Source: Mesonia maritima
GTDB lineage: Bacteria > Bacteroidota > Bacteroidia > Flavobacteriales > Flavobacteriaceae
Direction: 5' to 3'
DNA length: 64,000 nt
Assembly (NCBI RefSeq): GCF_042433895.1
Contig: NZ_JBHLUA010000012.1
Span: 310,001-374,000 of the forward strand
Under the pieces are notes generated by a model that was given only the letters and a program-made list of their open reading frames with translations, was not told where the DNA came from and did no database searches. Positions 1 through 8,455 of this stretch are shown here, in pieces; the first letter of the stretch is position 1; each line of letters opens with the position of its first letter. The translations under genes and the position numbers were made by a program.

Positions 1-1
1 A

Positions 2-133
2 TTCGACATTAAACTATCTGAGAAAATCTACAAAACCTATCAGGATATAAAAAACAGAAAAAATAGTAGGACTTTATTTCTGGATTTACTCAGTACCTCC
101 TTGATTTCTGAAATGAACAAAAGTGAAGAATAA
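2..133 (+). CDS. C-terminal 43 residues of a protein starting before the window (possibly RteC-like)
   Basis: An open frame runs from base 2 to a TAA at 131-133 and encodes a basic then acidic tail (contains KNSRTLFLDLL, ends MNKSEE). It is not a complete gene. RteC-type regulators often sit just upstream of the small HTH gene in Bacteroidota ICEs, and this tail would suit such a protein, but 43 residues are too few to be sure. It could also be any other ICE gene. Confidence 0.4.
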   Translation, partial: FDIKLSEKIYKTYQDIKNRKNSRTLFLDLLSTSLISEMNKSEE

Positions 134-156
134 TCCTCAAAAAATGTTAAAAAAAG

Positions 157-307
157 ACCGTACTACGGTTTATATACCGAAATCCTATTTCTTCGCTGGC
201 CTCATTTAATTTGTTGGTATTTTCAATCACCTACACCTTAATATAAGGTTCAAAACCAATCAAAACGCATTAAAATTCAAGATGTTAAATTTTCACCGTA
301 TTACGGT
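157..307. promoter_or_regulatory. Two copies of a 13-bp palindrome in the leader of the ICE regulatory block
   Basis: The sequence ACCGTA-N-TACGGT occurs at 157-169 (centre C) and 295-307 (centre T), with starts 138 bp apart, in the otherwise gene-free stretch 134-430. Both half-sites are perfect in both copies. The arrangement suits a dimeric regulator binding two operators ahead of the HTH gene at 431, or an excision/replication protein binding site. Nothing else in 134-430 is recognisable. Confidence 0.5.
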
Positions 308-430
308 CTTAATGGGGAACAAAATCCAATAATCCATCCCAAATTTGTAGAACGAAAGTCAAATCCTGCGAAGGACTATCAAATTAGCTTAAAGCAATTT
401 GGTTGCCCTTTTCTTTAAAATCGTTCTATT

Positions 431-715
431 ATGCCAACAAGTATCATTACCACAGACGATCTTCGGGAATTCAAATTGGAATTGCTCGATGATATCAAAA
501 AACTACTTACCAATCAGTCAAAAGGAAAACTAAAAAAGTACCTCAAATCTTCCGAGGTTATGGATTTACTTCAAGTAAGTCCAGGCACTTTGCAAAATCT
601 TCGCATCAATGGCACATTACCATACACAAAGGTTGGTGGCATTATCTATTACGATGCAGAAGAAATTCAAAATGTGATGACAGCCAACCGTGTACAGCAC
701 GGTTTAAATTCTTAA
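431..715 (+). CDS. Helix-turn-helix (excisionase/MerR-like, HTH_17) protein
   Basis: A 94-residue protein. An N-terminal helical segment (about 8-35) is followed by a winged HTH: KSSEVMDLLQVSPGTLQNLR (about 40-59), then a short wing with LPYTKVGGIIYYDAEEI (about 63-79). This is the usual pattern of HTH_17/excisionase-type DNA-binding proteins that precede the replication or mobilisation ATPase in Bacteroidota ICEs. It lies 3 bp ahead of the next gene, so the two are probably one transcript. Likely role: regulator or recombination directionality factor for the ICE; which of these cannot be told from sequence. Two 13-bp palindromes upstream (157-307) may be its targets. Confidence 0.75.
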   Translation: MPTSIITTDDLREFKLELLDDIKKLLTNQSKGKLKKYLKSSEVMDLLQVSPGTLQNLRINGTLPYTKVGGIIYYDAEEIQNVMTANRVQHGLNS

Positions 716-718
716 GCA

Positions 719-1471
719 ATGAACTATATAAAGCTACTTAATGCGGCTTTTGAAAAGTTCTATTTTGATGATCGCCTAAACCCTACCCATATCAGTTTGT
801 ATATGGCGCTGTTTCAAGAATGGAACAGCTCTCGGTTTATGGATGAATTTTACGTAAACCGTAGGGATGTGATGCGCTGTGCCAAGATAGGTTCAAAATC
901 AACATACCATAGATGTATTGTCGATTTGGATGCTTGGCAGTATCTATCCTATTTTCCTTCCAACAATCCATACAAGGGCAGCAAAATCAAGATGGCCATA
1001 ATCGGGACAAGTGATGAACCCGTTGTGGGACAGTACAATCCCGAATTGGAACAGCTTGCGGAACAGTACCATCCCAGAGGTGTACCGCTTGAGGGACACC
1101 ACCATCCCAAAAATGGACAGGTTATGTACCAAGACCGTCCCATAGATGGACAAGCATTGGTATCTAATACAAACAATAACAAACAAGAAAACAATATAAA
1201 ACAGCCAAAGGGCAGGCAGGCCGTTATTTTATTTTTTGAAGAAAAAGATTTTGATGCTGATGAAGCAAAAAAATTCTACCAGCATTATGCCGACCGGGAA
1301 TGGAAAACAAGCGACGGAAAACCGATACGCGATTGGCGCTCATTGGCCACAAACTGGATGGATAGAACTGAGCTTTTCGAAGAAGAAAACAAACCAAACA
1401 AAAAGGGAGCGTCCCAAAATCAGGACAACTTGCGAACCACTAAGAACAAAGATTATGGACAACCCCTCTAA
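719..1471 (+). CDS. Replication-initiator-like / DnaD-like ICE protein
   Basis: A 250-residue protein. The first ~100 residues look like a winged helix (LNPTHISLYMALFQEW; then a segment containing RDVMRCAKIGSKSTYHR, about 49-65), as in replication initiators and DnaD-like proteins of Bacteroidota ICEs. The middle (100-165) is low-complexity and rich in Q, P, H and N. The C-terminus has a helical segment ending in RDWRSLATNWMDR (about 205-217), typical of DnaD-type C-termini ('W...W' after a DWR). It overlaps the ATPase gene by 17 bp, so the pair probably acts together, with the initiator recruiting the ATPase to DNA. The replication role is inferred from this pairing. Confidence 0.6.
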   Translation: MNYIKLLNAAFEKFYFDDRLNPTHISLYMALFQEWNSSRFMDEFYVNRRDVMRCAKIGSKSTYHRCIVDLDAWQYLSYFPSNNPYKGSKIKMAIIGTSDEPVVGQYNPELEQLAEQYHPRGVPLEGHHHPKNGQVMYQDRPIDGQALVSNTNNNKQENNIKQPKGRQAVILFFEEKDFDADEAKKFYQHYADREWKTSDGKPIRDWRSLATNWMDRTELFEEENKPNKKGASQNQDNLRTTKNKDYGQPL

Positions 1472-2117
1472 AATAACCGAAGGTGGCGTGGAATATTCGC
1501 TGGGCAAATTTGATGGGAAATGTGTGCTTTACGATTTCCCAAAAATCCTGATTTACCTGAATGCCAAGGGAAAGCTCCTCTTTGGAAAGAAATTTAAAAT
1601 CTACGACGAGGACAAGGATATTTTGCTAAAACTCTGTTCCTACTTCATCAAGGACACCGAAAACTGCCAAAAATATGAGATTGATGTTGAAAAGGGCATT
1701 TTACTATCTGGGCCCGTGGGATGCGGCAAAACCAGCTTGATGAAACTTTTACGGCATTTAGTGCCGTTGCAACGCCCGTATGAAATGATCCCTTGCCGGA
1801 ATGTGGCATTCAGTTTTAACCATCTTGGTTTTAAGACCATCGAGGATTATGGAAATACCAAATTCTTCTGTTTTGACGACTTGGGCGTAGAACCTGCCGG
1901 AAGGTTTTACGGAAAGGATCTGAACGTGATGGGCGAAGTTCTTTTATCTCGATACGAACTTTATCTACAAACCAAACACAAGATCAAAACCCACGCAACA
2001 ACCAACCTCAATGCCGGGGAACTGGAAGAACGCTATGGGAACCGTGTCCGAAGCAGGATGCGGGAACTGTTCAATTTAATTGCTTTTGACGAGAAGGCCG
2101 GGGATAAAAGGAAATGA
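1455..2117 (+). CDS. DnaC/IstB-like AAA+ ATPase
   Basis: Start chosen at the ATG at 1455 (MDNPSKITEGG), which overlaps the upstream gene by 17 bp; a longer frame from 1236 would run antisense-free but wholly inside the previous gene and reads as low-quality sequence. The 220-residue protein has Walker A GPVGCGKTS (about 105-113) and a Walker B-like FFCFDDLGVE (about 142-151), followed by a sensor-like ATTNLNAGELEERYGNR and arginine-rich RVRSRMREL segment. That is the DnaC/IstB helicase-loader layout. It probably works with the preceding DnaD-like protein in ICE replication. Confidence 0.75.
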   Translation: MDNPSKITEGGVEYSLGKFDGKCVLYDFPKILIYLNAKGKLLFGKKFKIYDEDKDILLKLCSYFIKDTENCQKYEIDVEKGILLSGPVGCGKTSLMKLLRHLVPLQRPYEMIPCRNVAFSFNHLGFKTIEDYGNTKFFCFDDLGVEPAGRFYGKDLNVMGEVLLSRYELYLQTKHKIKTHATTNLNAGELEERYGNRVRSRMRELFNLIAFDEKAGDKRK

Positions 2118-2192
2118 TTAAAGTGCCTTTTTATAAATACGTTGCACAAACTGTTATTAAATATGTCGCTCTAAAGGCTGGTTGGAAAATTT

Positions 2193-2399
2193 TCAACAAC
2201 AACTATTTCCTTCCTGAATCGGTGGACAAGGTACAGTTCCGTAAGAGCAAAAAACGCAACAATCCCCTTCGTTTGGTTTTAGAACCGTTTTACAGTTCTC
2301 ACACTCGTAGAAAAATTGACAGGCGTTTGTTGGCATATTTTCTACTTTTTTATGTCCGCAATTTGGACAGGTAATTTCTGATTTTAATATAGTTTCCAT
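2193..2399 (-). CDS. GDCCxC cysteine-rich small protein of mercury loci
   Basis: A 68-residue protein with nine cysteines or more: CPNCGHKK near the N-terminus, then YECENCKTVLKPNEGDCC and CSYGTVPCPP. The GDCCVxCxYGxxxCPP signature is that of the GDCCxC small proteins found beside mercuric transport genes. It ends the mer-type operon, 12 bp after the oxidoreductase. Its function is not established; zinc- or mercury-binding is suggested by the paired cysteines. It reads on the opposite strand to the ICE backbone and its 3' end lies 75 bp past the stop of the ATPase gene, which marks the cargo boundary. Confidence 0.75.
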   Translation of the reverse strand: METILKSEITCPNCGHKKVENMPTNACQFFYECENCKTVLKPNEGDCCVFCSYGTVPCPPIQEGNSCC

Positions 2400-2411
2400 T
2401 CGATTTTCTTA

Positions 2412-3758
2412 TTAAAGCATATGTGGTATGTCCGAAGCCAATGTTGGATATGAGAAAATCATTGTTCTAATATCATTAACCTTCATCTTTGTTTTTATGG
2501 CCATTGCGAAGATATTTATTGTTTCTTCTGAATTGGGTCCGATTAAATGCGCTCCCAAAATTGTTTGAGTTTCTGCGTCAATTATAGTTTTGAACGCATA
2601 TTTTTCTACATTCAAGCGTTTGGCATTGAACCAATTGCCAACCTCCTTATAATTTATCCGAATGTTGTAATTCAGCTCTTTCGCTTTCGATTCGGTGTAT
2701 CCCACAGAAGCCATAGTTGGCAAAGTGAAAACTACCGTTGGCATTGGTGGATAACTTATTTCTTTAGAATTGCCTTTGATTATATTTGAAGCAACCGTAT
2801 GACCTTCTAAAACTGCAACGGGTGTTAAAGGCAAACCTTTTGAATCAGCGGCATCGCCCGCTGCATAAATATGAGGGTTTGAAGTACTTTGAAGATATTT
2901 ATCTACCGTAACGCCCTTTTTAGTAAAGGCTATGTCGGCTTTATCCAAATTCAAATCAAATATTGATGGTGGTCGTCCGGCAGAATTAAAAACAGTTTCT
3001 GCTTCAAAATTTTCTGTTTTTTCAACGGATTTACCTTTCACTCTATACTTGTTACCGACTTTTTCAATAGCGGTAACCTCTGTATTAAGAATGAGTTTTA
3101 TGCCTAACTCTTTTGTGGCAGAAACAAGATGTTTTACAATATCCTGGTCAAAATTTCCCAACGGATTTTCTCCACGATGAACAATAGTAACTTCTGCTCC
3201 ACATCGAGCTGCTATATGCGCAAACTCAAAAGCAATATATCCACCACCGATAAATAATACCGATTTTGGTAATTTTTCTAAATTCAAGAAATCGGTACTG
3301 GATTTGGCAAAGTGCCCTCCTTCAAATTCTAAAACTCTTGGCTTGGAACCCGATGCGATTACAATTTTGTTGGCTTTTACCTTCTCATTTCCGACTTCTA
3401 ATGTGTTTTCTGACAGGAATTTTGCTGAACTATGATAAGTGTCTATTCCGTTTTTTTTATATCCTTTTTCAATTTTCGGTGGCATTTCATCCACAAAGGA
3501 TTGTTTAAATGCCATTATGTCCTTCCAATTGACTTTAGGTATGGTATCTATGCCATTACCTTTAAGCCTTTTAGCAAAGTCTCGTACTTCCGTAGCGCCA
3601 ATAATTACTTTTTTTGGGTCACAACCTCTCAATGCGCAAGTGCCACCATACGGTAATTCATCTGTGATTCCGACTTTCAGGCCTTTTGAAGCGCATTTGT
3701 TGGCGATGGTCATTCCCGCCATTCCTGAACCAATTATAAATACATCATATTCTTTCAT
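2412..3758 (-). CDS. MerA-like NAD(P)/FAD-dependent disulfide oxidoreductase
   Basis: A 448-residue flavoprotein of the class I pyridine nucleotide-disulfide oxidoreductase family. Seen: N-terminal FAD dinucleotide fold IIGSGMAGMTIA; redox pair in GGTCALRGCDPKK (spacing CX4C as in MerA and lipoamide dehydrogenase); NAD(P) fold VLFIGGGYIAFEFA (about 165-178); second FAD motif IYAAGDAADSKGL (about 297-309); C-terminal dimerisation domain. Unlike classical MerA it lacks an N-terminal HMA domain and shows no vicinal Cys-Cys near its C-terminus. Sitting in an arsR-merTP-X-GDCCxC operon, it probably reduces Hg(II) or protects thiols, but MerA activity is not certain. Confidence 0.8.
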   Translation of the reverse strand: MKEYDVFIIGSGMAGMTIANKCASKGLKVGITDELPYGGTCALRGCDPKKVIIGATEVRDFAKRLKGNGIDTIPKVNWKDIMAFKQSFVDEMPPKIEKGYKKNGIDTYHSSAKFLSENTLEVGNEKVKANKIVIASGSKPRVLEFEGGHFAKSSTDFLNLEKLPKSVLFIGGGYIAFEFAHIAARCGAEVTIVHRGENPLGNFDQDIVKHLVSATKELGIKLILNTEVTAIEKVGNKYRVKGKSVEKTENFEAETVFNSAGRPPSIFDLNLDKADIAFTKKGVTVDKYLQSTSNPHIYAAGDAADSKGLPLTPVAVLEGHTVASNIIKGNSKEISYPPMPTVVFTLPTMASVGYTESKAKELNYNIRINYKEVGNWFNAKRLNVEKYAFKTIIDAETQTILGAHLIGPNSEETINIFAMAIKTKMKVNDIRTMIFSYPTLASDIPHML

Positions 3759-3759
3759 A

Positions 3760-4362
3760 CTAATTGATTTCTTTTTTGTCGGTTACTTTATAACCTGTTG
3801 AGTTAATTGCTTTCTCAATTTCCGTTTCGTTCGTTTTGGTTTGGTCAAATTCAATGATTGCATTTCCATTTTCGTAGGACGCTTTTGAGTTTACAATTCC
3901 ATTTAGTTTATTTACTTCGTGATTTACGTGTTCTTGACAGCTCGCACAAGTCATTCCGCTGATTTTAAATTCAGTTGTTTTAATGTCCGATTTGTCAACT
4001 ACGATTATTTGCTTTTCTGTGTTTGGGTAAAAAATTCCTGAATAGTATGGGAAAGCCAACATCACAATTGCAAATACGGTTACAATTCCTAAAAACTTTT
4101 TTGATTGAATAAATTTTGGTTTTTCGTCCGTCTCACATTCGCAGTCAATTTCTTTTTTAGGTTTTAGCTTTTGATACCAAGCAAAACCCAGAACTAAAAT
4201 TGTCAGTCCGATTAAATAAGGTCTAAAAGGTTCTATCCAAGAAAATGTTGAAGCAATTCCGCTTGTTCCTGCGATTAGAGCCAAAACTGGTGTAATACAA
4301 CATAATGATGCTGTAATTGCAGTTAACACACCTGCACCTATTAATTTGTTGTCACTTTTCAT
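3760..4362 (-). CDS. merTP: Mercuric transport protein MerTP (fused MerT and MerP)
   Basis: A 200-residue inner-membrane protein. TM1 holds the vicinal cysteine pair ITASLCCITPVLALIAG (about 16-32); further TM segments follow at about 45-62 and 95-110; the C-terminal ~75 residues form an HMA domain with KISGMTCASCQEHV (CxxC, about 134-147). This is the MerT-MerP fusion seen in Bacteroidota, which takes up Hg(II) and hands it to a cytoplasmic reductase. The middle has a CECET linker. The start overlaps the arsR stop as ATGA, so the two are translationally coupled, and the stop lies one base from the oxidoreductase start. Confidence 0.88.
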   Translation of the reverse strand: MKSDNKLIGAGVLTAITASLCCITPVLALIAGTSGIASTFSWIEPFRPYLIGLTILVLGFAWYQKLKPKKEIDCECETDEKPKFIQSKKFLGIVTVFAIVMLAFPYYSGIFYPNTEKQIIVVDKSDIKTTEFKISGMTCASCQEHVNHEVNKLNGIVNSKASYENGNAIIEFDQTKTNETEIEKAINSTGYKVTDKKEIN

Positions 4363-4733
4363 ATCGTTTCTAAAATTTTGTTTTTATCAAGTATCTCAAA
4401 AAACGGATTTAGCATTTTTTCGTATTCAGTTGTGAGTGAGTAAAAAATCGTTTGGGCTTCTCTATCGGTTTCCAATAGATTTCGGTCTTTCATTTTCCTT
4501 AAATGTTGAGAAATAGCAGAAATGTTCATTCCGAGAATATCACTTAAATCACAAACACAAAGTCTTTTTTCCTCAAAGAGTAGGTAAAGTATTTTCAGCC
4601 GAACGCTATTTCCGACCAATGAAAGTCCATTCGCTAAATAGTCGAACGATTCACTTAATTTCGAAACTGTGTCTTTGCAACGGTTTATTTGTTCAATATC
4701 CGCTTGTTGTCTTATGCAAGAATTATTTTCCAT
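4359..4733 (-). CDS. ArsR/SmtB-family metal-responsive repressor
   Basis: A 124-residue winged-helix protein. The metal-binding helix region reads RLCVCDLSDILGMN (ELCVCDL-type box, about 57-70), followed by the recognition helix NISAISQHLRKMKDRNLL and a wing ETDREAQTIFYSL. Cysteines at the N-terminus (NSCIRQQ) and near residue 24 (RCKD) may join the sensor site. As first gene of the mer-type operon it should bind the perfect inverted repeat at 4756-4779 just upstream and release it on sensing metal. In many Bacteroidota an ArsR protein takes the place of MerR; the inducer here is inferred to be Hg(II). Confidence 0.85.
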   Translation of the reverse strand: MENNSCIRQQADIEQINRCKDTVSKLSESFDYLANGLSLVGNSVRLKILYLLFEEKRLCVCDLSDILGMNISAISQHLRKMKDRNLLETDREAQTIFYSLTTEYEKMLNPFFEILDKNKILETI

Positions 4734-4755
4734 AAAACAAAATTACGATTATTTC

Positions 4756-4779
4756 TTATTTAAGCAAATTCTTAAATAA
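4756..4779. promoter_or_regulatory. ArsR-type operator: perfect 9-bp inverted repeat
   Basis: TTATTTAAG (4756-4764) and CTTAAATAA (4771-4779) are exact inverted repeats with a 6-bp spacer. This spacing and A/T-rich arm composition is typical for ArsR/SmtB operators. It lies 23 bp ahead of the arsR start on the minus strand and 140 bp ahead of the TonB receptor start on the plus strand, so it could control either or both. Confidence 0.65.
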
Positions 4780-4888
4780 TAAAATTATAATTCTTTCAAT
4801 TTAATTGCCTTTTATAAGATGTCTGGGGATAAGAGAAAATAAAAATAAAATTCCTTAATTTATAATAAGTCTAAATAAATATAATTTT

Positions 4889-4896
4889 TATATTTG
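4889..4896 (+). promoter_or_regulatory. Candidate Bacteroidota -7 box for the TonB receptor gene
   Basis: TATATTTG matches the TAnnTTTG -7 consensus exactly and is 22 bp ahead of the ATG at 4919. No good -33 TTG could be seen at the usual 19-20 bp distance, so the call is moderate. Confidence 0.4.
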
Positions 4897-4918
4897 GCAA
4901 AAATTAAATTATCGACCA

Positions 4919-7270
4919 ATGAAATTCAACTTAAAATTACTATTTGCCACGTTTAGTTTATTTAGTTCTATTGCATATGCACAAACAACATTAAAGGGTA
5001 CCGTCAAAGATAAAAATGGCGAACCCCTTATGGGAGCCAATATAATGTTAACCCCATCCAAGGGAACCATTACCGATTTTGAGGGAAAATATTCCATTAA
5101 AAATATTGAGAATGGCAATTATACTGTCAGGGTTAGTTTTTTGGGATATAAATCGAAGAACAAACTTATAGAGATAAACAGCCAAAAAGCTATCACACTT
5201 AACTTTACCCTTATGGACTCAAACCAAGAGTTGGGGGAAGTCATAATCACTTCCAACAGGACCCGTGAAACTTTGGACGAAGTGCCTTCTTCCGTCTCGG
5301 TATTGAACGCTCGCCAAATCGAAAATCTAGCTCAAACGAGTAATTCTGTCGCAGATGTACTGACTGAAGTACCCGGCCTGGCCTTAAGTTCTAACCGAAC
5401 AAGCAGTACCGGACAGACTCTAAGAGGAAGGAATATGCTTATATTGATTGACGGAATCCCACAGTCCACACCTCTTCGTAAAGGAGGAAGGGATGTAAAT
5501 ACCATTGACCCGAGCACCTTGGAAAGAATTGAAGTGATAAAAGGTGCCACCGCAATATATGGGAATGGTGCAGACGGTGGCATTGTAAACTACATCACCA
5601 AAAAACCCAACACCACCAAAAAATTGGAAAGTACTACTTCCATTGGGGCTGAAGGCGCTTTGGCGGATATTGATAAAACCGTAGGGGCCAACGTGACCCA
5701 AACATTTTCTGGGCAGCTTGGCAAGTTGGGATACGTGACAAGCGGAAGGTTTAGGCAAACAGGTGTTTATAAAGATGCGAACGGTGCGGTTTTGTCGCCA
5801 TTTTATGGTTTGGGAGAGACAAGTCAGTACAGCCTATTTGGCAAATTAAATTATCAAATTACCGAAAAACAACGGGTTGAGTTAATGTACAATTACTTCA
5901 GCAGTAACCAGGATTCCGATTATATTCCCGAGGTTGGCATTTATGGCCAAACCCCAACCATTGGTATCCTTGGGGAAGACCTGGGGGAAGATCAGGGCAA
6001 TAGGTACAATCATAATGCACAATTAACCTATGATTACGATGATATTTTTGGGAGTTCCGATTTCAGGTTAAATCTCTATTTGCAGGATTTTAAAACGGTC
6101 TATGGTTATACAGACAGTTTTTACGATCCCAATTTAGGTTTCGATGGCGGACAATCATCAATATTATCTACAAAAAAAGGGGCAAGATTAAACTTTAAAA
6201 CCCCGTATTCTTTCGGTAATGTAACGGGGAATATTCTTTATGGAGTTGATATTTTAAATGATAAAACTTCTCAGGAATTAGTTGATGGCAGGAAATGGGT
6301 GCCGCAAATGGATATGAAAAATTTTGCGCCTTATGCACAATTAAAAACACTTTATACAAATTTTGTCCTAAAGGCAGGGATCAGATTAGAAAATATCAAT
6401 ATTCAGGTTCCGGATTATACCACACTTACCAGGTATAATGTAGGCGAAACAACTCCCAATAGTGGCGGGATAGATATTAAAGGGGGAGAATTAAATTACA
6501 ATGCCACGGTATTCAATGCGGGGATACGTTATAACAAATGGCAGGCGTTTAAACCTTTTGTTAGTTTCTCCCAAAGTTTTTCGGTTGCAGATTTAGGAAG
6601 GACATTACGCTCTGCAACAGAAAATACTATCAACCAAATAAACTCTGAAGCCGTGATAGCAAATAATTATGAAGCTGGTTTTAATACCCATTTAGGAAGC
6701 ACAAGTTTGAGCGGTGCATATTTTATCAGTACCTCAGATTTGGGTTCTACTTATAGGGAAACCCCAAGCGGTGCCTTTGAAATATTAAGGCAACCTGAAA
6801 AAGTGTACGGATTTGAGCTTTCTTTGGATACCGAACTTTTGAGGAACGTCAATTTTGGAACTTCGGCTTCTTATACAGAAGGTAAAATAGATACCCAAGA
6901 TAATGGGGATTATGACACTTTTATAGGAGGGGATAGAATCCCACCACTAAAGCTTGTTTCCTATGTTTCCTACAAATGGAACAATAAGTTTGATGCACGT
7001 CTAACCCATATTTACAGCGGCGATAGAAATCGCTTTGAACCAAATGAAAACGGGGGGTATACGTATGGTAAAGGCCCGGTAAACAGCTTTAATATATTTA
7101 ACCTTACCACAAACTATCAACTTACCCCTACTACAGAAATAGGCGTTGGTGTCAGAAATTTATTGAATGAAGATTACTACCCGCCAATTTCCCAATGGAA
7201 TGCAAGGGACTCCAATTACATAAAGGCCAATGGGACGCAATTTAATGTGTCGCTTACCGTACATTTATAG
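4919..7270 (+). CDS. TonB-dependent outer-membrane receptor with CarboxypepD_reg-like domain
   Basis: A 783-residue protein. Signal peptide KLLFATFSLFSSIAYAQ (about 6-22); CarboxypepD_reg-like domain (about 24-103, with GTVKDKNGEPLMGANIML); plug domain (about 107-220, with EVIITSNRTRETLDEVPSS and IEVIKGATAIYGNGADGG); the rest is a 22-strand barrel ending in the aromatic-type C-terminus FNVSLTVHL. The plug layout is that of siderophore/metal receptors rather than SusC. It is followed 12 bp later by a PepSY protein, a common partner of iron-siderophore receptors. Being divergent from the arsR-mer operon it may import a metal complex; the substrate is not readable from sequence. Confidence 0.88.
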   Translation: MKFNLKLLFATFSLFSSIAYAQTTLKGTVKDKNGEPLMGANIMLTPSKGTITDFEGKYSIKNIENGNYTVRVSFLGYKSKNKLIEINSQKAITLNFTLMDSNQELGEVIITSNRTRETLDEVPSSVSVLNARQIENLAQTSNSVADVLTEVPGLALSSNRTSSTGQTLRGRNMLILIDGIPQSTPLRKGGRDVNTIDPSTLERIEVIKGATAIYGNGADGGIVNYITKKPNTTKKLESTTSIGAEGALADIDKTVGANVTQTFSGQLGKLGYVTSGRFRQTGVYKDANGAVLSPFYGLGETSQYSLFGKLNYQITEKQRVELMYNYFSSNQDSDYIPEVGIYGQTPTIGILGEDLGEDQGNRYNHNAQLTYDYDDIFGSSDFRLNLYLQDFKTVYGYTDSFYDPNLGFDGGQSSILSTKKGARLNFKTPYSFGNVTGNILYGVDILNDKTSQELVDGRKWVPQMDMKNFAPYAQLKTLYTNFVLKAGIRLENINIQVPDYTTLTRYNVGETTPNSGGIDIKGGELNYNATVFNAGIRYNKWQAFKPFVSFSQSFSVADLGRTLRSATENTINQINSEAVIANNYEAGFNTHLGSTSLSGAYFISTSDLGSTYRETPSGAFEILRQPEKVYGFELSLDTELLRNVNFGTSASYTEGKIDTQDNGDYDTFIGGDRIPPLKLVSYVSYKWNNKFDARLTHIYSGDRNRFEPNENGGYTYGKGPVNSFNIFNLTTNYQLTPTTEIGVGVRNLLNEDYYPPISQWNARDSNYIKANGTQFNVSLTVHL

Positions 7271-7282
7271 CAGTGTGATTAT

Positions 7283-8326
7283 ATGAAAAACAGGGTCCTA
7301 TTAAAATACCATTCCTATTTCGGAATTATTGCAGGCACATTTTTATTTGTTATGGGCATTACGGGCTCTGTATTGGTTTTTACAGAAGATATAGACCATC
7401 TGCTTTTTAGTAAATACGATGTGGAAAACAACACTACCGATTTACAGTTAGATAAAGCCACAGCAGTAGTTCAAGAAAAATTTCCTGATTGGGACACCAG
7501 GATAATTAAGTTCGGGAAGGGCAAAACTATTCTATTTAATTTAAGGAGACCGGAAGCTAGAAAATATGTTTTTGTCAATCCCGGTACAGGTAATATTATC
7601 AAAGTTATAAATGCGAACACTCATTTTACGAAATGGATTTTAAAACTGCATTATTCCCTGTATTCCGGGATTATCGGTAGGTTTCTGGTGCTTTTTGCAG
7701 GAATTGCTTTTTTTCTTTCTTTGCTTACCGGGATCATCCTTTACCGTAAAATGATTGTTAAAACGCTTTTATTTAGAACTAAAATAAAAAAGAGCAATAA
7801 AAGGACTTTTTATTCTGCCCTTCATCGATATGTGGGGGTCTGGGCCGTGTTATTGAATCTCGTCATTGCAATCACGGGGATCTTTTTGGCGTATAAAGTT
7901 GTCAATTCAGGATTGAGTGAAAGTGTAGAACCTTCGCCCCCCATAGTAAAAACATCATTGGAAGCATCTTTAATTAAACTTGAAAAAGAATATCCTAATT
8001 TCAGAGCAAGCTACATTAGGTTGCCCTCTTCAGAAAAAGGGAATATTATTTTTAATGGCACTTTCAAAAATGATCCGTTTTATTTAAGTAAATATTACAA
8101 TAAGGTCTCCGTCGATTATAAAACCGGAGCTGTTGTAAGTATTTATAAGATTAATGAAGCAGACTTCATTACTAAGTTCAATAGTAGTATCCTGCCGCTC
8201 CACTTCGGTCAATACGGAGGTTGGGTCAGTAAAGTTATGTACTGTATCGTCGGGCTGTCCGGTCCTTTTTTATCCATATCTGGTTATTTCATCTGGTTAA
8301 AACGAAAAAAATTACGTCGCATTTAA
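7283..8326 (+). CDS. PepSY-associated TM helix protein (ferric-reductase-like)
   Basis: A 347-residue inner-membrane protein with four TM segments: GIIAGTFLFVMGITGSVLV (about 13-31), a pair at about 140-160 (FLVLFAGIAFFLSLLTGII) and about 190-210, and a C-terminal one near 315-335 ending in LKRKK. Histidines in HSYFG, LHYSLYSG, LHRYVG and LHFGQYGG are placed as in PepSY_TM proteins, where they may bind haem for transmembrane electron transfer. Such proteins often reduce ferric siderophores after a TonB receptor. The gene follows the receptor by 12 bp and is almost certainly co-transcribed. Confidence 0.82.
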   Translation: MKNRVLLKYHSYFGIIAGTFLFVMGITGSVLVFTEDIDHLLFSKYDVENNTTDLQLDKATAVVQEKFPDWDTRIIKFGKGKTILFNLRRPEARKYVFVNPGTGNIIKVINANTHFTKWILKLHYSLYSGIIGRFLVLFAGIAFFLSLLTGIILYRKMIVKTLLFRTKIKKSNKRTFYSALHRYVGVWAVLLNLVIAITGIFLAYKVVNSGLSESVEPSPPIVKTSLEASLIKLEKEYPNFRASYIRLPSSEKGNIIFNGTFKNDPFYLSKYYNKVSVDYKTGAVVSIYKINEADFITKFNSSILPLHFGQYGGWVSKVMYCIVGLSGPFLSISGYFIWLKRKKLRRI

Positions 8327-8455
8327 GAAATTGAATGATGAACTTTATGCAGTACCTGATTAATCCCTCATTTTAATTTCGGCATTTCAAAATCACTATT
8401 ATATAGGTCAATATCAATTCCCGAATAATTCTTATCACTTTTAGAAACAATTCTT

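Noticed and set aside
1236..1454. Longer start for the DnaC-like ATPase
   Set aside because: This stretch lies inside the previous gene in another frame and has no normal protein pattern; the ATG at 1455 starts a sensible N-terminus.
2114..2374. Reading frame of 86 residues on the plus strand after the ATPase
   Set aside because: Most of it is antisense to the well-supported GDCCxC gene; kept only as a possible broken remnant in the findings.
2412..3758. Naming this gene merA outright
   Set aside because: Lacks the C-terminal cysteine pair and HMA domain of MerA; only the context supports it.
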